From NCBI GenBank assembly GCA_964535215.1, contig CAZHST010000016.1, positions 1-64,000 of the forward strand: a DNA stretch of 64,000 nucleotides, read 5' to 3'. Made by a program: the position numbers and the translations under genes. Position 1 is the stretch's first letter. Each line of letters opens with the position of its first letter. The notes below the pieces were generated by a model. It had not been told where the DNA came from. It saw only the letters and a list, made by a program, of their open reading frames with translations, and made no database searches. Source of the DNA: JACQHM01 sp964535215. GTDB taxonomy: Bacteria; Methylomirabilota; Methylomirabilia; Methylomirabilales; JACQHM01. This document shows positions 16,819 through 24,702 of the stretch, piece by piece.

Positions 16819-17969
16819 GGCGGCCTGACCAACCTTCCCTTGATCGAGCCGGGCTCTTCAAAGGGGTCCGGTGCCTCGTCGTCAAGGTCGGGTCCGGGGT
16901 GTTGAGCAAGGGCGAGTTCAGGCTTCATCGCCCGACCATAGAGCGGCTCTCGGGGGAGCTGGCCTCGCTCCGCCATCAGGGGCTTCAGGTGGTTCTCGTC
17001 TCCTCGGGGGCGATCCTGGCCGGGATGGACCATCTGGGCTTGACCACGCGGCCCAAGAGCATCCCCTTGAAGCAGGCGGCAGCGGCCGTGGGCCAGAGCT
17101 GGCTCATGCGGGCCTATGAAGAGGCCTTCCAGGCTTATGATCAGAAGGTGGCCCAGATCCTCCTCACCCAGGAGGACTTCCGTTACCGTCACCGGTACCT
17201 GAATGCCCGCAACACCCTCCTCGCCCTCCTGAAGCTTCAGGTCCTCCCCATTGTCAATGAGAACGACACGGTGGCGGTCGAGGAGATCAGGTTCGGCGAA
17301 AACGACATCCTCTCCGCCCTGGTGGCCCAGCTCGTGGATGCGGACCTCCTGATCATCCTGACCGACATGGACGGCCTGTTCACGGCCGATCCCCGGAAAG
17401 ACCCCTCGGCCGGCTTGATCCCCCTCGTCCCGCCCCGGGGCTTCGAGGGCCCCTTTTGGACGGGGGGGGAGACCTCCTTGACCGGTGTCGGGGGAATGGA
17501 GGCGAAGGTGAAGGCTGCCCAGAAAGCCGCCGCCTCCGGCATCCCTGTCATCGTGGCCAACGGTTTGAAAGAGGCCATCCTCTCGAGGATCCTCCAGGGG
17601 GAAGAGGTGGGGACCCTCTTCGTCCCGGCCGTCTCTCGCATGGGGAGCCGAAAGCGGTGGTTGGCCTTTGCCTCTCACCCCAAGGGCCGGATCGTCGTGG
17701 ATGAAGGGGCGAAGATGGCCCTGGTCCATCGGGGGAAAAGTTTGCTGCCTTCCGGAATCAAGGCGGTCTCGAAGTCGTTCAAGGCCGGTGATGTGGTGGG
17801 CCTGGTGGGGGAGGATGGGATCGAGTTTGCCAGGGGCCTGGCGAACTACAGCGCTGAGGAGGTGGAGCGGATCAAGGGAAAGAAGAGCACGGAGATCGAG
17901 GCTATCCTGGGTCAGAAACCCTACGACGAGGTGGTCCATCGGGATAACCTGGTCATCCTCAAAGGGTGA
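16815..17969 (+). CDS. proB: Glutamate 5-kinase
   Basis: Start is ATG 16815, overlapping the obg stop. The 384-aa protein has an amino-acid-kinase domain (LVVKVGSGVLS, VSSGAILAGMDHLG, NENDTVAVEEIRFGENDILSA, TDMDGLF, GGMEAKVKAA) and a C-terminal PUA domain from about residue 285 (KGRIVVDEGAKMAL, GIKAVSKSF). It phosphorylates glutamate in proline synthesis and is feedback-inhibited by proline in known relatives. It is followed by proA. Confidence 0.95.
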   Translation: MRRPDQPSLDRAGLFKGVRCLVVKVGSGVLSKGEFRLHRPTIERLSGELASLRHQGLQVVLVSSGAILAGMDHLGLTTRPKSIPLKQAAAAVGQSWLMRAYEEAFQAYDQKVAQILLTQEDFRYRHRYLNARNTLLALLKLQVLPIVNENDTVAVEEIRFGENDILSALVAQLVDADLLIILTDMDGLFTADPRKDPSAGLIPLVPPRGFEGPFWTGGETSLTGVGGMEAKVKAAQKAAASGIPVIVANGLKEAILSRILQGEEVGTLFVPAVSRMGSRKRWLAFASHPKGRIVVDEGAKMALVHRGKSLLPSGIKAVSKSFKAGDVVGLVGEDGIEFARGLANYSAEEVERIKGKKSTEIEAILGQKPYDEVVHRDNLVILKG

Positions 17970-18040
17970 GGTCCAGATAAGCCATCAGCCGCGAAAAGGG
18001 GGGGAACGCCCCAGCGCCAATTTCTGGTGGAGTGATCAGC

Positions 18041-19306
18041 ATGCAGGAGATCGTGGCCATCGCCGAGGAGGCCAAGCGGGCCTCGCGCCTCTTGGCGCGG
18101 GTGGAGACCGAGGTCAAGAACCAGGCCCTTATGGCCATGGCCGAGGGGCTCCTCAGGGAGAAGAGCAGGATCCTTGAAGCCAACGCTCAGGATCTGGCCG
18201 CCGCCAGGGAAGAAGGGCATCCGAGAGCCTTCCTCGACCGCCTGACCCTTGACGAGAAGAGGCTGACCCAGATGGCCAATGCCCTTCGGGAGATCGCCAG
18301 GCTCCCTGACCCTGTGGGGGAGGTGACCGGGATGTGGAGGAGGCCGAACGGCCTCCTGGTCGGGCGGATGCGGGTCCCCCTGGGGGTCATTGGGGTGATC
18401 TACGAGTCGAGACCTTCCGTCACGGCCGATGCCGCCGGCCTCTGCTTGAAATCCGGGAACGCCGTCATCCTCCGGGGGGGGAGGGAGGCGCTCCGCTCCA
18501 ACGGGGCCCTTGTGGATGTCTTGAGCGAAGCCGCCTCGTCAGCCGGTCTCCCCAGGGGGTGCCTGGGGTTTGTCAGGACGACGGATCGGGCCGCCGTCCG
18601 GGAGCTCTTGACCCTGGATCGCTACCTCGACCTGATCATCCCCAGGGGGGGTGAGGAGCTGATCCGGATGGTCAGGGAGGTCTCGAGGATCCCGGTCATC
18701 GCCCACGAGAAAGGGCTCTGCCATACCTACGTGGACGAGGCTGCGGACCTGGGGATGGCCGAGGAGATCTGCTACAATGCCAAGGTCGAGCGGCCAGGGG
18801 TCTGCAATGCGATGGAGACCCTGCTGGTCCATGAGGGGGTCGCGAAGGACTTTCTGCCAAGGATGGTGGAGCGCCTGACCAGGGCCGGGGTGGAGGTCAG
18901 GGGATGCCCCAGGACCCGGGCGATCATCCCATCGGTGAAGGAAGCAACGGACGTTGATTGGGAGACCGAGTACTTAGATCTGATCCTTTCCGTCAAGGTT
19001 GTCTCCTCGTTTGAGGAGGCGGTGGAGCACATCGCCCGGTACGGCTCAGGGTTGGCCGAGGCTATTGTCACAAGGGATCATAGCAGGGCGATGCGGTTCT
19101 TACGGGAGGTGGATGCCTCCGCCGTGTTCGTGAACGCTTCCACCCGCTTCACCGACGGTGGGGAGTTTGGGATGGGGGCGGAGATGGGGATCAGCACCCA
19201 GAAGCTCCACGCCCGGGGCCCCATGGGCCTGAAGGAGCTGACCTCCGAGAAGTTCATCGTCTTCGGCGAGGGCCATGTCCGGGACTCCCGGAAAGGAGCC
19301 TTCTGA
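18041..19306 (+). CDS. proA: Glutamate-5-semialdehyde (gamma-glutamyl phosphate) dehydrogenase
   Basis: ATG 18041 is chosen 8 nt behind GGTGGAG; GTG 18032 is an alternative. The 421-aa protein has the ProA blocks GVIGVIYESRPSVTADAAGLC, SGNAVILRGG, RGGEELIRMV, EKGLCHTYVD, NAKVERPGVCNAMETLLVHE (catalytic Cys) and FTDGGEFGMGAEMGISTQKL. It performs the second step of proline synthesis with NADPH. It lies 71 nt after proB, in the same operon. Confidence 0.95.
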   Translation: MQEIVAIAEEAKRASRLLARVETEVKNQALMAMAEGLLREKSRILEANAQDLAAAREEGHPRAFLDRLTLDEKRLTQMANALREIARLPDPVGEVTGMWRRPNGLLVGRMRVPLGVIGVIYESRPSVTADAAGLCLKSGNAVILRGGREALRSNGALVDVLSEAASSAGLPRGCLGFVRTTDRAAVRELLTLDRYLDLIIPRGGEELIRMVREVSRIPVIAHEKGLCHTYVDEAADLGMAEEICYNAKVERPGVCNAMETLLVHEGVAKDFLPRMVERLTRAGVEVRGCPRTRAIIPSVKEATDVDWETEYLDLILSVKVVSSFEEAVEHIARYGSGLAEAIVTRDHSRAMRFLREVDASAVFVNASTRFTDGGEFGMGAEMGISTQKLHARGPMGLKELTSEKFIVFGEGHVRDSRKGAF

Positions 19307-19348
19307 GGTCAGGAATGAAAAGGGTCAGGGCTTAAGGAGGAGCAGGGG

Positions 19349-20032
19349 ATGCGCATTGGTGTCATTGGGGGGACCTTCGACCCGATCCACCTTGGCCACC
19401 TTCGGGCTGCTGAGGAGATCTACTGGGCTTTTGGCCTCGACAAGATCATCTTCGTCCCTGCCGCCAGGCCGCCCCACAAGGAGAAGGCCATGGCCTCGGC
19501 CATCCACCGTTACGAGATGGTCTCCCTCGCGACGGTCTTCACCCCCTACTTCACCGTCTCCCCCATCGAGCTGAAAAGGCCGGGTCGTTCGTACACGGTG
19601 GAAACCATCCGGGAGTTCCGGCGGATCTACGGCGATGATGCTGATCTTTACTTTATCATGGGGGTGGACGCCTTCCTGGACATGGCCAACTGGAAGGACC
19701 CCAAAGAGATCATCCACTCCGTCCAGGTCATTGTCACGGCCAGGCCGGGCTGGCGGCTTGACCAGGTGGAGAAGGTGCTTACCCTGGAGCAGAAGCGGCG
19801 CTTAGGTGACCCGAAGTTTCAATACCTGAAGATCTCGGAGATCACCCCCGAGATCGCCCGCCGCAAGCATGAATCGGATGTGGTCCTCCTAGTCGAGGTC
19901 GTCTCCCTGGACATCTCGTCCCATGAGATCCGGAAGCTTGTGGAGGAGGGGAGGAGCATCCGGTTCCTGGTCACCGACACCGTCGCGGCCTATATGGCCA
20001 AGAACCGTCTCTATCAAAGGAAGCGTTCTTGA
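19349..20032 (+). CDS. nadD: Nicotinate-nucleotide adenylyltransferase
   Basis: The 227-aa NAD-synthesis enzyme has the nucleotidyltransferase HxGH motif in GGTFDPIHLGHL at the N-terminus and the ISSHEIR motif (family ISSTxIR) at the C-terminus. It adenylates nicotinate mononucleotide. AAGGAGG lies 10 nt before ATG. The stop overlaps the TTG start of rsfS. Confidence 0.94.
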   Translation: MRIGVIGGTFDPIHLGHLRAAEEIYWAFGLDKIIFVPAARPPHKEKAMASAIHRYEMVSLATVFTPYFTVSPIELKRPGRSYTVETIREFRRIYGDDADLYFIMGVDAFLDMANWKDPKEIIHSVQVIVTARPGWRLDQVEKVLTLEQKRRLGDPKFQYLKISEITPEIARRKHESDVVLLVEVVSLDISSHEIRKLVEEGRSIRFLVTDTVAAYMAKNRLYQRKRS

Positions 20033-20394
20033 GGCAGAGGAGGGAGGACATTCTCACGACAGAGGAGCTGGTGAAGCTGGCGGCCGAGGCGGCCTCCGAG
20101 GTCAAGCCTAGGTATCTAGCGGTCTTGGACCTGCGGGGCCTCTGTTCGTTCACAGACCACTTCATCATCATCAGCGCCGATACGGACCGGCAGGTCCGGG
20201 CCCTCGCCGACCGGGTCGAGGAGCGGCTCGCCAAAACCCAGGCACGAATTTTGCACCATAAAGAAGGATACCAGGAGGCACGCTGGATTCTGCTTGACTA
20301 CCACGACTTCGTCGTCCATATTTTTGACGAAGAAACGAGGCGCTACTACGATCTGGAGGGTCTCTGGGCGGATGCCCCGAAGCGACAGTTTTGA
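20029..20394 (+). CDS. rsfS: Ribosomal silencing factor RsfS
   Basis: This 121-aa protein has a TTG start overlapping the nadD stop. It shows the RsfS/Iojap blocks LAVLDLRGLCSFTDHFIIISADTDRQV, GYQEARWILLDYHDFVVHIF and YDLEGLW. It binds uL14 and blocks subunit joining under nutrient stress. The nadD-rsfS pairing is widely conserved. Confidence 0.93.
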   Translation: MRQRREDILTTEELVKLAAEAASEVKPRYLAVLDLRGLCSFTDHFIIISADTDRQVRALADRVEERLAKTQARILHHKEGYQEARWILLDYHDFVVHIFDEETRRYYDLEGLWADAPKRQF

Positions 20395-21355
20395 AGCAGG
20401 GGCGTTGTTCGGCAAGGACCGGCGGGGGTTCTCAGCCCTGATGGCGAAAAGCCCCTCCATGCGGGAGGTCCTCCGGTTGGCCTCCCAGGTTGCAGGGACC
20501 GATGCCACGGTCCTCATCCAGGGGGAAAGTGGGACGGGCAAAGAGGTGTTGGCCCGGGCCCTTCATGAGGAGAGCCACCGGCGGGATGGCCCGTTCGTCA
20601 AGGTTGACTGTGCCGTCCTGCCTGAGACCCTCTTGGAAAGCGAGCTCTTCGGGCATGAGAAGGGGGCCTTCACCGACGCCGTCCAGAAGAAGCTTGGACG
20701 GCTGGAGCTGGCTCATGAGGGAACGTTGTTCCTGGACGAGGTGGGGGAGATGTCCCCGCTGCTTCAGGCCAAGATCCTCAGGGTCCTGGAGGAGCGGGTC
20801 TTTGAGCGGGTGGGGGGGACCGAGACCATCAGGGTGGATGTCCGGATCATCGCCGCCACCAACAAGAACCTGGAGGAGGCCCTCCGGGAGAATCGCTTCC
20901 GGGAGGATCTCTACTTTCGGTTGAATGTGTTCCCCCTGCGTCTTCCCCCCTTGCGAAGGCGCCGGGAAGACATCCCGTTGCTGGCGGAGGCGTTCCTGGC
21001 CCACTACGCCAGGAAGTATGGAAAGGCGGTGCGGGAGTTCGATCAGGAGGCCATCAACCTCCTCCTCCGGTATCCCTGGCCCGGGAACGTCAGGGAACTG
21101 GAGCACACCATCGAGCGGGCGGTCCTCCTCTCCGAAGGCCCCGGCTTGGGGCCGGAGGATCTGGATTTAGACCTCCTGGCCGTTGGGGTGGGGGATGGGG
21201 CCGAAGACGAGGGGATGACCCTCTCTGATCTGGAGCGGGAGTACATCAAACGGGTTTTGAAGAAGGTCAGGGGCCATAAGGGTCGGGCGGCGAAGATTCT
21301 GGGGATCAACCGGAAGACTTTGCTGGAGAAACGGAAGCGGTACGGGCTGGGCTGA
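20372..21355 (+). CDS. Sigma-54 interaction-domain activator with Fis-type HTH, no sensor domain
   Basis: From ATG 20372 (inside the 3' end of rsfS) the 327-aa protein consists of a short N-terminus, an AAA+ domain and a C-terminal Fis-like HTH. The AAA+ domain has GESGTGKEV (Walker A), ELFGHEKGAFTDA, GTLFLDEVGEM (Walker B) and PWPGNVRELEHTI; the HTH is GHKGRAAKILGINRKTLLEK. The sigma-54-contacting loop reads GAFTDA rather than canonical GAFTGA. No receiver or GAF domain is present, so activity must be controlled by another protein or by expression. Earlier in-frame starts would overlap rsfS more deeply. Confidence 0.88.
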   Translation: MPRSDSFEAGALFGKDRRGFSALMAKSPSMREVLRLASQVAGTDATVLIQGESGTGKEVLARALHEESHRRDGPFVKVDCAVLPETLLESELFGHEKGAFTDAVQKKLGRLELAHEGTLFLDEVGEMSPLLQAKILRVLEERVFERVGGTETIRVDVRIIAATNKNLEEALRENRFREDLYFRLNVFPLRLPPLRRRREDIPLLAEAFLAHYARKYGKAVREFDQEAINLLLRYPWPGNVRELEHTIERAVLLSEGPGLGPEDLDLDLLAVGVGDGAEDEGMTLSDLEREYIKRVLKKVRGHKGRAAKILGINRKTLLEKRKRYGLG

Positions 21356-21386
21356 GGGCATCCAGTTCGCAGGGAGGGAGGGCACG

Positions 21387-21734
21387 ATGCAGACATCGAA
21401 GCTCGAGCTGTTCAAGCAGAGGCTCCTGGAGAAGAGGCGGGCGCTCTTAAGCGAGGTCCGGGAGCGAAAGGCGACGACCATGGAGGCGGGGAGCGACGGC
21501 ATCCAGGACATCGCCGATCAGGCCTCCACCGCCTACACCAAGGAGTTCCTCCTCTCCATCGGCGATGCGGAGCGGAGGCTCCTTCGACAGGTGGATGAGG
21601 CCTTGGAGAAGATTGCGGGGGGACGCTACGGCCTGTGCGAGAAGTGCGGCGAGGAGATCCACGAAAAGCGCCTGGAGGCCCTCCCCTTTGCCAAGTACTG
21701 CATCTCCTGTCAGGAGGAGGAGGAGCGCCGGTAA
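21387..21734 (+). CDS. DksA/TraR-family zinc-finger protein
   Basis: The 115-aa protein has an N-terminal coiled coil (residues 1-75) and a C-terminal C4 finger, GLCEKCGEEIHEKRL...YCISCQ, the TraR/DksA/YocK pattern. Such proteins bind the RNA polymerase secondary channel, in some cases with ppGpp. The DksA acidic tip (D-x-x-D-x-A) is represented by IQDIADQAS. An intrinsic terminator follows at 21782. Confidence 0.88.
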   Translation: MQTSKLELFKQRLLEKRRALLSEVRERKATTMEAGSDGIQDIADQASTAYTKEFLLSIGDAERRLLRQVDEALEKIAGGRYGLCEKCGEEIHEKRLEALPFAKYCISCQEEEERR

Positions 21735-21781
21735 GGGGGGTCGGGCGTCGGTTTGATCACGCTCTCTTTCCCCTTGACCTT

Positions 21782-21811
21782 CGCAGGATCCAAAGGCCTG
21801 CGGCTTTTTTA
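21782..21811 (+). terminator. Rho-independent terminator after the DksA-type gene
   Basis: The stem CGCAGG/CCTGCG (21782-21787 and 21797-21802, 9-nt loop) is followed by GGC and six T (21805-21810). It lies 48 nt after the stop codon. Confidence 0.7.
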
Positions 21812-21819
21812 TCTTTGAC

Positions 21820-21840
21820 GACTGAGGGCTGACGGCCGAA
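21820..21840 (+). repeat. Intergenic heptamer repeat cluster (GGCTGAC type)
   Basis: GACTGAG, GGCTGAC and GGCCGAA follow each other in 7-nt register just past the terminator. They are of the same family as the clusters at 24661, 25887 and 46735. Confidence 0.5.
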
Positions 21841-21897
21841 CGTCCGCTTTCTGCTAGCCTTGCCTTCCTCCAGGGATGTCAAAGCGAGGCCTCGCCG

Positions 21898-22635
21898 ATG
21901 CGGGAGCTTCTGGCCGCCTTCCTCCATCTCCTCTTCCCGGTCCCTTGTCTCGCCTGCTCCTCTCCCCTGGATGCCCGGGGACGCGCCATGATCTGCGGCG
22001 CCTGCTGGACGAAGGTCCGTCCCCCCCGGGAACCGTTCTGCCCCCGGTGTGGGTGGCCCTTCCCTTCCTCCCTGGCCGTCCGATTGACCCCTGAATACCT
22101 CTGCGGTCCTTGTCAGACGCGGAGGGTCTATTTCTCTTCGGCCCGGGCGGCGGCCCTCTACGAGGAGGATGGGGTCATCCGTCAGGCCATCCTCGCGTGG
22201 AAATATGGCCGGAAGCTCCCCCTGGGCCAACACCTGGGGGCCTTCATGGCCGAGGCGGCCTACGGGCGGGTCGAGGTGGCCTCCTACGATTGCCTCATCC
22301 CTGTCCCGTTGCACGAGAAACGGGAGCGGGAACGGGGGTTTAATCAAGCCTTTCTGTTGGCCCAGGCCCTGTCGAGGCGTTTCGATGTCCCCGTCGAGCG
22401 GAAGGCCCTTGTGAGAGCCCGCTCCACGAGCCCGCAGGAGGGGAATCGGAAGGCCAGGGAGGAGAACGTGAGGGGGGCCTTCCAGGTTGTCAGGCCTGAG
22501 AGGATTGCTGGGAGGCGGATCTTGTTGGTTGATGATGTCTACACCACAGGGGCGACCGTGAACGAGTGTGCCAAGGTGCTGGTGAAGGCTGGTGCCGGGG
22601 AGGTAGCCGTCTACACACTGGCCCGGGTCCTGTAG
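21898..22635 (+). CDS. comF: ComF-family phosphoribosyltransferase-like protein
   Basis: This 245-aa protein has an N-terminal double zinc region (CLAC, CGAC, CPRCG, CGPC within residues 15-70) and a PRTase fold. LIPVPLHEKRERERGFNQA precedes the PRPP loop ILLVDDVYTTGATV. ComF proteins are needed for DNA uptake in transformable species; the enzymatic role is unclear. With the ComEA-like protein at 5.8 kb this hints at competence functions. Confidence 0.9.
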   Translation: MRELLAAFLHLLFPVPCLACSSPLDARGRAMICGACWTKVRPPREPFCPRCGWPFPSSLAVRLTPEYLCGPCQTRRVYFSSARAAALYEEDGVIRQAILAWKYGRKLPLGQHLGAFMAEAAYGRVEVASYDCLIPVPLHEKRERERGFNQAFLLAQALSRRFDVPVERKALVRARSTSPQEGNRKAREENVRGAFQVVRPERIAGRRILLVDDVYTTGATVNECAKVLVKAGAGEVAVYTLARVL

Positions 22636-22671
22636 CCGTCCAGGAGCAGGAAGGGGCTGGAAAAGGAGGGG

Positions 22672-23067
22672 ATGATGAGCCGGGAGCCGATCCGATCGCC
22701 GCGCGTCTCTGTGGTCCCCGGGGCGCCTTACACGCCGGGGATCAAGGCGGAGGGGAAGAAGATCCTCTTCATCTCCGGACAGGTGGCCACCGATGCTCAG
22801 GGGAACCTGGTCGGGAGAGGGGATATCCGGGCCCAGGTCCGGCAGGTGATGGAGAACATCAAAGCCTTGCTGGAAGTCGAAGGGGCCACCCTCCAGGATG
22901 TGGCGAAGCTGACCATCTACATCACCGAGCGGGAGTACTTTCCCGTTACGGCTGAGATCCGCCGGGAATACTTCACGGAGCCTTATCCGGCCTCGACCTT
23001 GGTGGTGGTCCAGGGTCTCGTTCACCCGGACTACCTGGTTGAGATCGAGGCCATCGCCGTCGTTTAG
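22672..23067 (+). CDS. ridA: RidA/YjgF-family reactive-intermediate deaminase
   Basis: The 131-aa protein shows the RidA pattern: GAPYTPGIKAEGKKILFISGQVATDAQGN, QVMENIKALLEVEGATLQDVAKLTIYI, Arg in EIRREYF, PASTLVVV and the C-terminal EIEAIAVV. It hydrolyses reactive enamine/imine intermediates such as 2-aminoacrylate. The first few residues are longer than usual, and there are two adjacent ATGs. It lies 21 nt before the GlcG-like gene. Confidence 0.92.
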   Translation: MMSREPIRSPRVSVVPGAPYTPGIKAEGKKILFISGQVATDAQGNLVGRGDIRAQVRQVMENIKALLEVEGATLQDVAKLTIYITEREYFPVTAEIRREYFTEPYPASTLVVVQGLVHPDYLVEIEAIAVV

Positions 23068-23088
23068 ATCAGGGAAGAGGAGGAGGCT

Positions 23089-23517
23089 GTGGACACGATG
23101 CAGGTCTTGAAGTTGACGGAGGAAGGGGTGGAAAAGATCATGAGAGCGGCGGTCGCGAAGGCCAAGGAGGTTGGGGTGCCGATGAGCATTGCCGTCGTTG
23201 ATGAGGGGACGAACCTGCTGGCCTTCGTCCGGACGCAGGGCGGGAAGCCTCACAATGTCCGGATCGCCCTGGCAAAGGCCAGGGCCGCTGCCTCGAACCG
23301 GATGCCGACGGGGAAGATCGGCTCGGTGGGGCAGCCGTTGGACGAAGCGGGGGCGGTGGCCATCATGTTGGCCGCGGGTCCGGACCTCTACACCACCCTC
23401 CCCGGAGGCCTTCCCATCTTGGTCCAGGGGCAGTGTGTGGGGGGGATCGGCGTGAGCGGGGGGACCGGGGAGCAGGACCTGGCGGTGGCCCAGGCCGGCC
23501 TGGCGGCCCTCACATGA
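23089..23517 (+). CDS. GlcG/HbpS-family heme-degrading-like protein
   Basis: This 142-aa protein has the HbpS/GlcG (DUF336) pattern: MSIAVVDEGTNLLAFVR, SIALAKARAA-like IALAKARAAASNRMPTG, LPGGLPILVQGQCVGGIGVSGG and EQDLAVAQAG. Members bind heme or cobalamin or act as accessory proteins in catabolic clusters. The start is GTG 23089 or ATG 23098; both lie behind AGGAGGAGG. A predicted promoter and hairpin separate it from gap. Confidence 0.88.
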   Translation: MDTMQVLKLTEEGVEKIMRAAVAKAKEVGVPMSIAVVDEGTNLLAFVRTQGGKPHNVRIALAKARAAASNRMPTGKIGSVGQPLDEAGAVAIMLAAGPDLYTTLPGGLPILVQGQCVGGIGVSGGTGEQDLAVAQAGLAALT

Positions 23518-23554
23518 AAGGGAACCCTCATCCCGGGGAGGGCTGGGTTTCCGA

Positions 23555-23583
23555 TTGACTTTCCCGGTGAAACCCTCTAGCAT
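23555..23583 (+). promoter_or_regulatory. Predicted promoter of the gap operon
   Basis: TTGACT (23555-23560), 17 bp, TAGCAT (23578-23583). The predicted transcript would begin at about 23590, at the foot of the hairpin at 23593. Confidence 0.45.
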
Positions 23584-23592
23584 GGTAAGGGC

Positions 23593-23624
23593 AAGCGTTC
23601 AGGCTGAACGCTTACCTTATTTTT
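23593..23624 (+). promoter_or_regulatory. Leader hairpin with T-tract ahead of gap
   Basis: Perfect 10-nt arms AAGCGTTCAG/CTGAACGCTT flank a single G (23593-23613), extended by partial outer pairing and followed by ACC and a T-rich run (23617-23624). It could act as an attenuator, terminate the preceding gene, or stabilise the mRNA 5' end. The 12-mer GGCTGAACGCTT within it recurs at 25943. Confidence 0.45.
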
Positions 23625-23657
23625 GCGGTCCTGTTTCAGAGGCGAAGGAGGGCAACC

Positions 23658-24659
23658 ATGGCAGTCCGTGTGGGCATCAACGGCTTTGGGCGGATCGGCC
23701 GAAACTTCTTCCGGGCTTCCTTCCGGGATCCCGCCTTCGAGTTCGTGGCGGTGAATGACATCACCGACGCCAAGACGCTGGCCCATCTCTTGAAGTACGA
23801 CTCGATCCTCGGGCGGTTGGACGCAACGGTGGAGGTCAGGGACGAGGCGATCGTCGTGGATGGGAAGATCATCAAGGTCCTGGCCGTCCGGGACCCGGCC
23901 CAGCTCCCCTGGAAGGATCTGGGGGTGGAGATCGTGGTCGAATCCACGGGGCTCTTCACCGATCGGGCGAACGCGGCCAAGCACCTGCAGGCCGGGGCCA
24001 GGAAGGTGGTCATCTCCGCCCCGGCCAAGGAGCCGGATACGACCATCGTCCTGGGGGTCAACGAGCAGACCTACGATCCGGCCAGGCACCACATCATCTC
24101 GAACGCCTCCTGCACGACCAACTGTGTGGCCCCGGTCGCCAAGGTGATCCACGAGCGGTTCCGGATCAGGCACGGGTTGATGACGACCATCCACTCCTAC
24201 ACCAACGATCAGCAGCTCCTGGACCTGCCCCATAAGGATCTTCGCCGGGCCCGGGCGGCGGCCCTCTCCCAGATCCCGACCACGACGGGGGCGGCGAAGG
24301 CCGTAGGGTTGGTGCTGCCGGAGCTTCAGGGGAAGCTGCATGGAATCGCCATCCGGGTCCCGACGGCCAATGTCTCGCTGGTGGATCTCGTGACGGAGGT
24401 GGAGCGGCCAACCACGCCCGAGGAGGTTCAGGAGGCCTTCAGGAAGGTGGCCGAGGGCGAGCTGAAGGGGATCCTGGCCTGGACGGAGGAGCCGCTGGTC
24501 TCGGTCGATTTCATCCACGATCCCCATTCCGCCATCGTGGATCTCTCCTTCACCAGCGTGATGGACGGGACCATGGTGAAGGTCCTGGCCTGGTACGACA
24601 ACGAGTGGGGGTACTCCTGTCGGCTCCGGGATCTGGTCAAGTACATCGCCACCCGCTAA
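23658..24659 (+). CDS. gap: Glyceraldehyde-3-phosphate dehydrogenase (type I)
   Basis: The 333-aa enzyme has the NAD-binding start VRVGINGFGRIGRN, the active-site block SNASCTTNC (nucleophilic Cys, phosphate-binding Thr), the NDQQLLDLPHKDLRRARAAA loop and the C-terminal WYDNEWGYSCRL. It catalyses the oxidative phosphorylation step of glycolysis and its reverse. A good GAAGGAGG lies upstream. It is followed by pgk, hyi, tpiA and secG on the same strand. Confidence 0.97.
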   Translation: MAVRVGINGFGRIGRNFFRASFRDPAFEFVAVNDITDAKTLAHLLKYDSILGRLDATVEVRDEAIVVDGKIIKVLAVRDPAQLPWKDLGVEIVVESTGLFTDRANAAKHLQAGARKVVISAPAKEPDTTIVLGVNEQTYDPARHHIISNASCTTNCVAPVAKVIHERFRIRHGLMTTIHSYTNDQQLLDLPHKDLRRARAAALSQIPTTTGAAKAVGLVLPELQGKLHGIAIRVPTANVSLVDLVTEVERPTTPEEVQEAFRKVAEGELKGILAWTEEPLVSVDFIHDPHSAIVDLSFTSVMDGTMVKVLAWYDNEWGYSCRLRDLVKYIATR

Positions 24660-24660
24660 A

Positions 24661-24702
24661 GCTGAAAGCTAAAGGCTGAAGGCTGGTCCCTGAAAGCTTA
24701 TG
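24661..24702 (+). repeat. Heptamer repeat cluster between gap and pgk
   Basis: Six units in exact 7-nt register (GCTGAAA, GCTAAAG, GCTGAAG and variants) fill the whole 40-nt spacer. The last unit (GCTTATG) supplies the pgk start codon, and no Shine-Dalgarno remains. Confidence 0.7.

Noticed and set aside
21757..23583. 608-codon minus-strand open frame opposite comF, ridA and the GlcG-like gene
   Set aside because: It spans three recognised plus-strand genes and their spacers and is full of Gly, Pro, Arg and His with no recognisable motif.
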